Part shown: positions 1-6,245 of the stretch, piece by piece
Numbering within the stretch: the stretch's first letter is position 1
How the letters are laid out: the number at the start of each line of letters is the position of its first letter
From: an uncultured Novosphingobium sp.
GTDB taxonomy: Bacteria > Pseudomonadota > Alphaproteobacteria > Sphingomonadales > Sphingomonadaceae
Direction: 5' to 3'
Assembly (NCBI GenBank): GCA_937860195.1
Contig: CALMBN010000190.1
Coordinates: forward strand, 1-6,704
DNA length: 6,704 nt
The notes under the pieces: generated by a model
Database searches by the model: none
Told to the model about the DNA's origin: nothing
Seen by the model: the letters and a program-made list of their open reading frames with translations, nothing else
Translations under genes and position numbers: made by a program

Positions 1-193
1 GCATCGGGGACATGATCTTGTTGCCTCGAAAGTACGGATTGTGATCGACTGATTGGCTATTTTTCAAACGCCCAGGAAATCGCCACATATCCATTTGACA
101 GATGATCGTGGCATAGCTTGAAATACCAAGAGGCTGAATTAATTCACTTGTTTCAATATCTTGTATGCATTGTGGAGCACTCTGGCGTAGCAT
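1..193 (-). CDS. Possible partial hypothetical protein running off the left edge
   Basis: A minus-strand frame starts at ATG 193-191 and stays open for 64 codons to the window edge. Upstream of the ATG it is open to a TGA at about 232. The protein begins MLRQSAPQCIQDIETSELIQ and later contains CQMDMWRFPGRLKNSQ and NPYFRGNKIMSPM. I do not recognise a family, and it does not resemble the N-terminus of any tyrosine integrase I know. No clear Shine-Dalgarno sequence precedes the ATG. A frame of this length can arise by chance in DNA of this composition, so the call rests only on the open frame. If real, it would be the outermost gene of the element, transcribed away from the tRNA scar. Confidence 0.22.
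   Translation of the reverse strand, partial: MLRQSAPQCIQDIETSELIQPLGISSYATIICQMDMWRFPGRLKNSQSVDHNPYFRGNKIMSPM
95..124 (+). promoter_or_regulatory. Possible outward-facing sigma70-type promoter
   Basis: A perfect -35 hexamer, ttgaca (95-100), is followed after 18 bases by tgaaat (119-124), which matches four of six positions of the -10 consensus. It points rightward, through the tRNA fragment, into the acyl-CoA dehydrogenase operon. That operon has no other obvious promoter in the window, since only 27 bases separate its first ATG from the tRNA end. The weak -10 and slightly long spacing keep confidence low. Confidence 0.28.
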
Positions 194-219
194 AAGAAAG
201 GTTGCTAGAGGCTGCTTGC

Positions 220-259
220 AATCAGAGGGTCAGGGGTTCGAATCCTCTAGCCGGCACCA
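220..259 (+). repeat. 3' fragment of a tRNA gene (probably tRNA-Thr), attachment-site scar
   Basis: The T-arm is clear: stem aggg g (232-236), loop ttcgaat (237-243), stem cctct (244-248). It is followed by the 3' acceptor strand agccggc (249-255), discriminator A and an encoded CCA ending at 259. The preceding aatcag (220-225) fits the 3' side of the anticodon stem of a tRNA-Thr, and the GCCGGC acceptor is typical of bacterial tRNA-Thr. The matching 5' acceptor strand (gccggct), D-arm and 5' anticodon stem are absent upstream, and the bases before the putative loop cannot pair with the 3' strand. It is therefore not a functional tRNA. The orientation fits a distal attachment site: element on the left, original chromosome on the right, with the intact tRNA expected at the other end of the element. 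The Thr assignment is from memory of the consensus. Confidence 0.75.
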
Positions 260-286
260 TATTTTCCACGGGAGCACGCGGCGGCA

Positions 287-1276
287 ATGCTTGCAGAGAT
301 GATCCGGCGTTTGTTCGAGCGTTCGCTTGATGACAAGGCGCAAGCCGCTGCACGCGATAGCGCTTGGCAGGGCGGACTGTGGGCCGAAGTGCAAGAGATG
401 GGTCTGCCGCTGGCACTGCTGAGCGAAGGGCAAGGCGGATTCGGACTGTCGGCAGCTGAACAGGGCGAGGCGTTGCGGCTGCTGGGCAGCCTCGCGGTGC
501 CCTTACCGCTTGCCGAAACAATGGGCGCCAATCGCCTGCTGGCCAAGGCTGGACTGCCGTTGGCTGAAGGGCCAGCCGGGTTGGCCCGGGCCGATCATCT
601 AACCCTTGAGGATGGGATCCTGACGGGCCGGGTCGAGCGGGTTGCCTGGGGTGAAAACCTCGATTGTCTGGCTCTGGCAGTTGGCAGCACGCTGTACCGG
701 GTGCCGCGCGCCGGCTGGACAGTGGCCGAGGCCGGATCGGCGCTGAACTTCCATCCGCGTCCGGCCCTCGCGATTTCGTGGGAGGCCGATGCTCTGGCCT
801 CTGCGCCGCATTGCCCGCTGGCCGAAGGCGCGACGCTGCGCGCGTTCCAGATAGCCGGCGCACTCGAAGCCGCGCTCGACATGACGCTGGAGCACACTGC
901 AACCAGAGTCCAATTCGGCAAGCCACTGCAGAAAAACCAGGTCGTCCAGCACGAATTGGCCAAGTTGGCCGGGGAACTGGCTTGCGCCACCGCTGCCGCC
1001 GATTTGGCAGCGGAGGCGCTGGAACGAGGCGATGCCCTTGGTGTGGCCGCAGGATCACTCCGCGCCCGCGAGTCCGCCGGGAACGGTGCGGCCATTGCCA
1101 CGCAGATGCATGGCGCAATCGGCTTTACCCGCGAACACCGGCTGCACCTCCATACCACCTCGTTGTGGACCTGGCGCGACGAGTTTGGCGGGCAGGTTTA
1201 CTGGGCGACCATGCTTGGAAAAGCTGCGATGGAAGCTGGTGGCGATGGCTATTGGCCGATGGTGACCGCACTATGA
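287..1276 (+). CDS. Acyl-CoA dehydrogenase family protein, probable partner subunit
   Basis: Acyl-CoA dehydrogenase fold flavoprotein subunit of 329 residues. The C-terminal helical domain is well conserved: RVQFGKPLQKNQVVQHELAK around residues 207-226, and QMHGAIGFTREHRLHLH around 273-289, followed by WRDEFG. These match the usual R-QFG-P-x-x-x-QxVQ and Q-x-x-GAxGF-x-x-EH motifs. The middle beta domain lacks the canonical G-[LM]-[ST]-E-P-x-x-G-S-D FAD/substrate signature, and I see no clear catalytic glutamate. In heteromeric dehydrogenases such as mycobacterial FadE28-FadE29 (ChsE1-ChsE2), one subunit is degenerate in this way and works with a canonical partner. The next gene overlaps by ATGA and is such a partner. 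A GGAG at 271-274 lies 12 bases before the ATG, a poor spacing. The start is uncertain because family-like residues (REHAAA) continue upstream in frame, into the spacer after the tRNA fragment. The substrate is unknown. Confidence 0.82.
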   Translation: MLAEMIRRLFERSLDDKAQAAARDSAWQGGLWAEVQEMGLPLALLSEGQGGFGLSAAEQGEALRLLGSLAVPLPLAETMGANRLLAKAGLPLAEGPAGLARADHLTLEDGILTGRVERVAWGENLDCLALAVGSTLYRVPRAGWTVAEAGSALNFHPRPALAISWEADALASAPHCPLAEGATLRAFQIAGALEAALDMTLEHTATRVQFGKPLQKNQVVQHELAKLAGELACATAAADLAAEALERGDALGVAAGSLRARESAGNGAAIATQMHGAIGFTREHRLHLHTTSLWTWRDEFGGQVYWATMLGKAAMEAGGDGYWPMVTAL

Positions 1277-2427
1277 GCAAGATCCCCTTCCCCGCCCCGC
1301 CGCTCGACAGCGCCGAAGTGCTGGCTTTGCGCAGCGAGTTCCGCAGTTTTCTGGACCAGCACCTGGGCCACCGCACTCCGCGCCAGCGCAGCGACAACTG
1401 GTACGGGTTTGATCGCAGTTTCAGCCTTGAAATGGGCAAGGCCGGCTACCTCGGCATGACCTGGCCAAAACAGTTCGGCGGACACGAACGGACGGCCTAC
1501 GAACGCTATGTGATCGTCGAAGAATCCCTGGCTGCCGGGGCCCCGGTCGGGGCCCACTGGATCGCGGATCGGCAATCGGGCCCATCGATCATCAAGTTCG
1601 GCACCGCCGAGCAGCGGGAAACGATCCTGCCGCGGATCGCCAGGGGCGAACTGGCCTTCGGGATCGGGATGAGCGAGCCGGATTCGGGCTCTGACCTGGC
1701 CGCCACCCGCACCAAGGCGGTGCGCGACGGCGATCTATATCGCGTGACCGGAACCAAGGTCTGGACCAGCTTCGCGCATGAGGCGGACTATGTGATCCTG
1801 TTCTGCCGGACCAGTGGCACCCCCGCCGACCGGCACAACGGAACCAGCCAGCTGCTGGTTGACCTCAAAAATACTCCAGGCCTGACGATCAAGCCGATTA
1901 TCGATCTGGCCGGGCAACATCACTTCAACGAAATGCATTTCGAGGATGCAATTGTACCAGCCAAGAACCTGCTTGGCCAGGAAGGCGATGGCTGGAATCA
2001 GGTGATGAGCGAGCTGGCGTTCGAACGCTCCGGCCCCGAACGGTTCCTGTCCTCGATCGAGCTGATGTACCAGTTGATCGACGTTCTGAAGGGCCGAGAG
2101 GATGATGCCGCGCTCGCCACGATTGGCCGCTTGACCGCGCAATTGGCGGTACTGCGCCGCCTGTCCCGCTCGGTCGCAGCGATGCTGCAGAACAAGCAGG
2201 ATGCCGGGCTACAGGCCTCGATCGTCAAGGATGTCGGGGCGGTGTGGGAGCAGACCCTGCCCGATTTCGCGCGCCAGCTGGTCGATGCCGAGGCCGATCC
2301 GCGCAGTGCTGCGGCCTATGCCGGGGTGCTCGCCAATATCGTCCACAACGCGCCGTCATGGTCCTTGCGCGGCGGAACCCGCGAGATCCTGCGCGGGATC
2401 ATCGCGCGGGGTCTGGGGACGCGTTAA
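1273..2427 (+). CDS. Acyl-CoA dehydrogenase, canonical FAD-binding subunit
   Basis: A 384-residue acyl-CoA dehydrogenase that would catalyse FAD-dependent alpha,beta-desaturation of an acyl-CoA thioester. Domains in order: N-terminal helical domain (about 10-115, including [20 protein letters not shown] at 94-113), middle beta domain with the signature [13 protein letters not shown] at 122-134 and WTS at 164-166, then a C-terminal helical domain ending in [25 protein letters not shown] at 240-248 offers glutamates in the region where one class of the family carries its catalytic base. The AHWIADRQ segment recalls actinobacterial steroid side-chain and ring-degradation dehydrogenases, so a bulky or branched substrate is possible; this is inference. 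The ATG overlaps the upstream stop (ATGA at 1273-1276), which suggests translational coupling and a heteromeric complex. A longer frame from 664 is only an extension through the previous gene. Its stop overlaps the queF stop. Confidence 0.9.
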   Translation: MSKIPFPAPPLDSAEVLALRSEFRSFLDQHLGHRTPRQRSDNWYGFDRSFSLEMGKAGYLGMTWPKQFGGHERTAYERYVIVEESLAAGAPVGAHWIADRQSGPSIIKFGTAEQRETILPRIARGELAFGIGMSEPDSGSDLAATRTKAVRDGDLYRVTGTKVWTSFAHEADYVILFCRTSGTPADRHNGTSQLLVDLKNTPGLTIKPIIDLAGQHHFNEMHFEDAIVPAKNLLGQEGDGWNQVMSELAFERSGPERFLSSIELMYQLIDVLKGREDDAALATIGRLTAQLAVLRRLSRSVAAMLQNKQDAGLQASIVKDVGAVWEQTLPDFARQLVDAEADPRSAAAYAGVLANIVHNAPSWSLRGGTREILRGIIARGLGTR

Positions 2428-2882
2428 CCCCGCCCGCGATAGCTCGCCACGCCCTGATCCGGCACCCACAGCCCGTCAGGCGCGGTACCGCTTTGCCAGA
2501 ACACGTCGATCGGGATTCCACCGCGCGGATACCAGTAGCCGCCGATGCGGAGCCAGCGCGGCTTCATTTCGGCGCACAGGCGCTGGCCAATCCCGACGGT
2601 GACGTCTTCGTGGAAGCCTGCATGGTTGCGAAAACTGCCGAGAAACAGTTTCAAGCTCTTGGATTCGACAATGCTTTGTTGCGGTGCGTAGTCGATCACC
2701 AGATGCGCGAAATCCGGCTGACCGGTCACTGGGCAAAGCGAGGTGAACTCCGGCGCGGCGAACCGGACCAGATAGAGCGCGCCGCCGCGCGGGTTCGGCA
2801 CAAAATCGAGCACGGCAGCATCAGGTGACGCGGGAAGTGCGCTGGACTGGCCCAAATGGAGCGGGGAAGGTGTGTCTGCCAT
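2424..2882 (-). CDS. queF: NADPH-dependent 7-cyano-7-deazaguanine reductase QueF
   Basis: Cytoplasmic enzyme of queuosine biosynthesis that reduces the nitrile of preQ0 to the aminomethyl group of preQ1 using two NADPH. At 152 residues it matches the short, single-domain (YkvM/type I) form. Visible landmarks are [14 protein letters not shown] with the thioimide-forming cysteine at C50 and the catalytic aspartate at D57, the family motif [15 protein letters not shown] at 73-87, HEDV at 91-94, and the conserved C-terminal [21 protein letters not shown] chose ATG 2882 because family-like sequence begins just after it (HLGQSS). An in-frame ATG 12 bases upstream (2894) would add MARC. A weak AGAGG lies 13 bases before the chosen start. 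It converges with the dehydrogenase operon, with stops overlapping by 4 bases, and is divergent from the membrane-protein gene at 3004. Confidence 0.96.
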   Translation of the reverse strand: MADTPSPLHLGQSSALPASPDAAVLDFVPNPRGGALYLVRFAAPEFTSLCPVTGQPDFAHLVIDYAPQQSIVESKSLKLFLGSFRNHAGFHEDVTVGIGQRLCAEMKPRWLRIGGYWYPRGGIPIDVFWQSGTAPDGLWVPDQGVASYRGRG

Positions 2883-2900
2883 GCAACGCGCCATGCCTCT

Positions 2901-2912
2901 ATCGCGCGCGAT
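2901..2912. promoter_or_regulatory. Palindrome in the divergent queF / membrane-protein spacer
   Basis: A perfect 12-base palindrome, atcgcgcgcgat, lies 18 bases upstream of the queF start in the 121-base spacer between two divergent genes. A second palindrome (gcgctagcgc, 2965-2974) lies on the other gene's side. Either could be a repressor site, but short CG palindromes are common in GC-rich genomes and I see no match to a known operator. No convincing -35/-10 pair was found for either direction. Confidence 0.2.
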
Positions 2913-3003
2913 GCACAAGTCGGCGGTTGGAATGGCAGGGTTCACTTCCTATTCAGTGCCAGAGGCGCTAGCGCGCCAGCTTCACGCTGAACTGGACATG
3001 GAA

Positions 3004-4182
3004 ATGCACGGAATTGGGGGTCGCCTGAAAGCTATCGGCGCTTTTGCGCTGGTGCTGGCGCTCGCCCCCACACCGCTGGCCGCACAATCGGGTGAAACCT
3101 ATCGCCTGCCGGGAGCAACCGTGCAGCCCGCCGGACCCGGCGCGCAAGGGCCAGTGGACCGCGACAATCCGGTGGTCACCAAAAGCGTCCTGCGCCCGGC
3201 GCCGTCAGCAACGCCAGATCCCACCCCGATGCCTAGCCCGGTCCAGCCCGGCCCGACTGCCAGTGCCGCCTCCAGCCGCACCCCGGCTCCGCGCCCTGCG
3301 ACGGCGGCTCCGCGTCAGACGGCCATCGCACCCGCATCGCAGCCGCCAGCCACTCCAGCACCGGGTTTGGTTCCGCCCGCGGCAGAGGCTCCGCTCGGCG
3401 CAGTGCCTGCCGCGCCCTTGCCTGCCGATTTCGGCACCCCGGCACCACCCCCAGCCGCTGCAGAAGTGGCGATGGCACCCGGTTGGTATTGGCCGTGGAT
3501 TGCTGGCGCTGCCGCATTGCTGGCATTGGTCTTCGCAGGCCTTTGGTTCGTCAACCGCCGCCGCGAACCCAAGCCGCTGCAAATTGACTTTGAGCGGCCG
3601 GTGGTCGCGCCAGCAAAACCAGCAAGCGCTCCTGAACTACTGGCATCACCAGCGCCAGCACCTATCCAGGCCCTGCCTTTGTCCGCTGTTTTGCCTGCCG
3701 GATTGGGCGTGATGCTTGAGGCCCGGAGGATGAGCGCCTCGTTACTGGCCACCACGCTCAGCTATTCGCTGACCTTGACCAACACCGGTACAGAGGCACT
3801 CTCGGCCTTGGCGGTAGAGGGCGATATGGTTTCAGCCCATGCCTCGCTGCCACCCGAAGCGCAAATCGCCAACGATTCGCAGCGATTGGAACTGCGCCAT
3901 GCATTGGTCACCCTTGCCCCCGGTGAAAGCGCTGAATTTTCTGGTGATTTCCGCCTGCCGTTGACGGCTGTCACCCCAATCCGCGCCGGGGATGCCGCCT
4001 ATTTCGTCCCGCTTGCCCGGCTGCGGATCGAAGCCAGCACGCCATCCGGCAGCTCGATGGTGCAGGTGCAGACCTTTGTGGTTGGCGAATTGCCCGAGTC
4101 CGAAGGCGCGGCGCTCAAGCCCTTCCGGCTTGACCTCGGCCCTCGCACTTATTCGCGGATCGGACAGCGCGCCGTAAATTAA
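3004..4182 (+). CDS. Membrane-anchored Pro/Ala-rich protein of unknown function
   Basis: I do not recognise a named family; proteins of this layout occur as conserved hypotheticals in sphingomonads, from memory. From ATG 3004 the product has 392 residues. Residues 1-28 look like a signal peptide (MHGIGGRLKAIGAFALVLAL, then APTPLAAQ). A low-complexity Pro/Ala/Ser/Thr-rich stretch follows (about 60-160), then a transmembrane helix (about 163-183, WPWIAGAAALLALVFAGLWF) followed by NRRREPK. A second Pro/Ala linker leads to a C-terminal domain (about 224-392) with alternating beta-strand-like segments (TLSYSLTLTNTGTEALSALA) and a distinctive end, PFRLDLGPRTYSRIGQRA. The positive-inside rule puts the Pro-rich part in the periplasm and the C-terminal domain in the cytoplasm. 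The start was chosen because GGA at 2994-2996 lies 7 bases before ATG 3004. ATG 2998 and farther starts remain open in frame, as far as GTG 2872 inside queF. Confidence 0.8.
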   Translation: MHGIGGRLKAIGAFALVLALAPTPLAAQSGETYRLPGATVQPAGPGAQGPVDRDNPVVTKSVLRPAPSATPDPTPMPSPVQPGPTASAASSRTPAPRPATAAPRQTAIAPASQPPATPAPGLVPPAAEAPLGAVPAAPLPADFGTPAPPPAAAEVAMAPGWYWPWIAGAAALLALVFAGLWFVNRRREPKPLQIDFERPVVAPAKPASAPELLASPAPAPIQALPLSAVLPAGLGVMLEARRMSASLLATTLSYSLTLTNTGTEALSALAVEGDMVSAHASLPPEAQIANDSQRLELRHALVTLAPGESAEFSGDFRLPLTAVTPIRAGDAAYFVPLARLRIEASTPSGSSMVQVQTFVVGELPESEGAALKPFRLDLGPRTYSRIGQRAVN

Positions 4183-4195
4183 CCGCCTTTCCCCC

Positions 4196-4225
4196 TCGAC
4201 AGCAGGGCCGGTCCGGGGCTAGGTT
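4196..4225 (+). promoter_or_regulatory. Possible promoter of the sseA-metC unit
   Basis: In the 114-base gap before sseA, tcgaca (4196-4201, five of six to TTGACA) is followed after 18 bases by taggtt (4220-4225, a three of six -10). It would give a leader of about 65 bases that includes a small inverted repeat, ttcgc/gcgaa (4227-4231 and 4239-4243), around the palindrome gcaattgc (4230-4237). The -10 is weak, so this is a candidate only. No rho-independent terminator for the upstream gene is visible in the gap. Confidence 0.3.
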
Positions 4226-4296
4226 CTTCGCAATTGCAGCGAAACAGGGCGCCGCAATGGCCGTGGAGGACGGTCTTTGAGGAGGACTCTAAAACG

Positions 4297-5139
4297 ATGG
4301 AAAGTCTGGTTTCGACTGAGTGGCTCGCCAATGAAATGGGTGCGAGCGACCTCAGGATCGTCGATTGCACCAAGCACCTGCCCGATACCGGGCGAAATCC
4401 GCTGGCCGAATATGAGGCCGGGCATATCCCCGGCGCGGTATTCATGGACCTTGGCGATCTGGTTGACAGCAATTCGCCCGTTGAAAACACGCTGCCTCCG
4501 GCTGAGAAGTTCGCCAGCCGGATGCAATCGCTTGGTCTCGGCGATGGCAGCCGGATCGTGCTCTATGATGACAGCGCGGTGAAGACCGCATCGCGGGCCT
4601 GGTTCATGCTCAAGATGTTCGGCGCGCACGATGTCGCAATCCTTGATGGCGGAATTGCCAGATGGAAAGCCGAAGGGCGGCCGCTGGCCCAAGGCAAGGA
4701 AGCGCTTCGGCACCGTCATTTCACCGCCTGGCAGGATGACAAGAACGTGCGGACAAAGGCCCACGTTCTGGCCAATCTCCATTCCAAGGACGAGCAAGTG
4801 GTCGATGCCCGCGGCGCATCGCGCTGGTCAGGTGCAGATGCCGACCCCCGCCCGAACATCGCAAGCGGCCACATCCCTGGTTCGTTCAATGTGCCCTACA
4901 CCGAACTGTTCAGCGCTGATGGCACGTTCAAGGACAAGGCCGGCCTCAAATCGGCCTTCGAAGCTGCCGGGGTAGACCTTGCCAAGCCAGTCGTGACCAG
5001 CTGCGGCAGCGGCGTGACCGCCTGTGTGCTGTTGTTCGGGATGCACTTGCTCGGCAAGGAAGACATGGCACTTTACGACGGCAGCTGGACCGAATGGGGG
5101 GCCGATCCGGATACCCCCAAGGCGACCAAGACCGCCTGA
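4297..5139 (+). CDS. sseA: 3-mercaptopyruvate sulfurtransferase
   Basis: Two-domain rhodanese-fold enzyme that transfers sulfur from 3-mercaptopyruvate to an acceptor such as a thiol or cyanide, giving pyruvate; expected in the cytoplasm. At 280 residues it has the normal length. The N-terminal inactive domain (about 1-130) contains IVDCTKHLPD, EYEAGHIPGAVFMDLG and VLYDDSAVKTASRAWF. The C-terminal catalytic domain contains VVDARGASRWSG, GHIPGSFNVPY and the active-site loop CGSGVTA with the nucleophile at C226. CGSG[VT]-type loops mark mercaptopyruvate sulfurtransferases, whereas thiosulfate sulfurtransferases usually carry CRKG. The strong GAGGAGG (4279-4285), 11 bases before ATG 4297, decides the start; a longer in-frame extension to 4234 has no such site. 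The metC-like gene follows after 2 bases, so the two are probably co-transcribed and both act in sulfur amino-acid metabolism. Confidence 0.94.
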   Translation: MESLVSTEWLANEMGASDLRIVDCTKHLPDTGRNPLAEYEAGHIPGAVFMDLGDLVDSNSPVENTLPPAEKFASRMQSLGLGDGSRIVLYDDSAVKTASRAWFMLKMFGAHDVAILDGGIARWKAEGRPLAQGKEALRHRHFTAWQDDKNVRTKAHVLANLHSKDEQVVDARGASRWSGADADPRPNIASGHIPGSFNVPYTELFSADGTFKDKAGLKSAFEAAGVDLAKPVVTSCGSGVTACVLLFGMHLLGKEDMALYDGSWTEWGADPDTPKATKTA

Positions 5140-5141
5140 AT

Positions 5142-6245
5142 ATGGCTGGTGGCACGGACGATGATGGCCTGAGTCCGGCTACCAGGCTCGTCACTGCCGG
5201 GCGGCGGCGCGAATGGACCGGCCCGGCGGTAAACCCGCCGGTCTGGCGTGCCAGCACCTATCTTTACGAAAGCTGCGCCGAGCAGCAAGCCGGGCTGCCG
5301 GTCAACGAAGATGGCGATTTCCACTATGGCGCACGTGGCGGGCCGACCCAGTGGGCGCTGGCCGATGCGCTGACTGCGCTGGAGCCAGGCGCGGCCGGGA
5401 CGATGCTCTATCCAACCGGCCTGGCAGCCCCGGCCATGGCATTGCTCAGCGTGCTGAAGGCCGGCGATGAGGTGCTGGTTTCAGACAATTCCTATGACCC
5501 CAGCCGCTCGATCGCGAAGTCCGGTTTGCGGGATTACGGGATCGCAGTGCGGTTCTTCGATCCGCTCGATGTTGCAGGCCTCGCGGCAATGATCGGTGAA
5601 ACGACAAAGGCAATTCTGCTCGAATGCCCCGGCAGCCTGACCATGGAAGTATGCGATGTCCCGGCGCTGGCCGCAGCCGCCAAGGCGCGGGGTCTGGCAG
5701 TGCTGATGGATAACACCTGGGCCGGGCCTACCGGGTTTCAGGCGATCCGGCACGGAGTGGACCTCTCAATCCTCGCGCTGACCAAGCATGTCGGCGGGCA
5801 TTCGGACCTGATGCTGGGCAGCGTCACCGCAACGGCGGAATACTATCCCCGGTTGCGCAAACGCTCACTGTTGCTCGGCCAGCAGGCCGCACCGGACGAT
5901 TGCGCGCTGGCCTTGCGCGGGCTGCGGTCCATGGCTGTGCGGCTCGAGCGCTCGACGACCAGTGCCTTGGCGGTTGCGGAATGGCTGCAAGGTCGCCCCG
6001 AAGTTGCTGCAGTGCTGTGCCCGATGCTGCACGGAACAGCGGGCCACGAACTCTGGCAGCGCGATTTCACTGGCGGCTGCGGACTGCTGACAGTGGTGAT
6101 GAAGGGACGCGATGCTGCCGCGCGCAACCCACTCGCGTGTCACCCGCGAGGTGAACCAGGGCAAACCGTCGGGGCGCACGGCGGAGATTCAACGCCTGAT
6201 TGGCCGCAGCTTGCGCGCCGTGGTCGATACGACCGCGTTCCCTGA
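5142..6245 (+). pseudogene. metC: Cystathionine beta-lyase (MetC-like), 3' end replaced
   Basis: PLP-dependent Cys/Met-metabolism enzyme; the intact family member cleaves cystathionine to homocysteine, pyruvate and ammonia. Recognisable sequence covers residues 1 to about 328: HYGARGGPTQ (61-70), the PLP-ring region YPTGLAA (90-96), the PLP-nitrogen aspartate in LMDNTWAGP (D190), and the PLP lysine in LTKHVGGHSDLMLGS (K215). The family is normally about 390-400 residues. After KGRDAAAR the expected C-terminal part, with the S-W-G-G-[FY]-E-S segment and the substrate-carboxylate arginine, is missing. From about base 6125 the frame instead reads an rph segment out of frame, adding about 39 unrelated residues to the stop at 6245. 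Without those residues the product is unlikely to be active. ATG 5142 lies 2 bases after the sseA stop, implying coupling; no strong Shine-Dalgarno is seen. Cystathionine gamma-lyase or a related lyase is an alternative to MetC. Confidence 0.85.

Larger units (their letters stand above)
1..219. other. AT-richer flank, probable end of an integrated element
   Basis: This stretch is about 44% GC by hand count, clearly lower than the GC-rich coding DNA that begins after the tRNA fragment. I recognise no complete gene in it. It contains a perfect 12-base palindrome at 135-146 (tgaattaattca) and a loosely repeated motif (tggcatagc at 109-117, tggcgtagc at 183-191) of the kind that can serve as recombinase or accessory-protein arm sites. 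That role is only a guess. The composition change coincides with the start of the tRNA 3' fragment, so I infer that this is the terminal part of a horizontally acquired element. A chimeric join is the alternative. Confidence 0.5.

Noticed and set aside
3..44. Plus-strand frame IGDMILLPRKYGL at the left edge, faintly like the IGN-[LM]-LLP motif of DUF262/DUF1524 proteins
   Set aside because: It has only 13 codons before a stop and lacks the N-x-S-Y-x-D sequence that usually follows the motif.
222..1118. Long minus-strand frame of 298 codons opposite the first dehydrogenase gene
   Set aside because: It is rich in Arg, Pro and Ala, has no recognisable motif, overlaps the tRNA fragment, and lies opposite a clearly conserved gene. 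It is a GC-rich shadow frame.
664..2427. A single 587-residue protein starting inside the first dehydrogenase gene
   Set aside because: The first 203 residues are an out-of-frame reading of the upstream gene; conserved sequence begins at the ATG at 1273.
2872..3003. Longer N-terminus for the membrane protein, beginning inside queF
   Set aside because: The extension is non-hydrophobic and would put about 44 residues before an otherwise good signal peptide. The ATG at 3004 has a properly spaced GGA.
3180..3480. Pro/Ala-rich repetitive-looking coding stretch considered as a tandem repeat
   Set aside because: It is compositional bias within a linker; no repeat unit of constant length could be found.
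5142..6245. A variant cystathionine lyase with a novel C-terminal tail
   Set aside because: The last 39 residues are an out-of-frame translation of recognisable rph sequence, so the tail is a by-product of the join and not a new domain.
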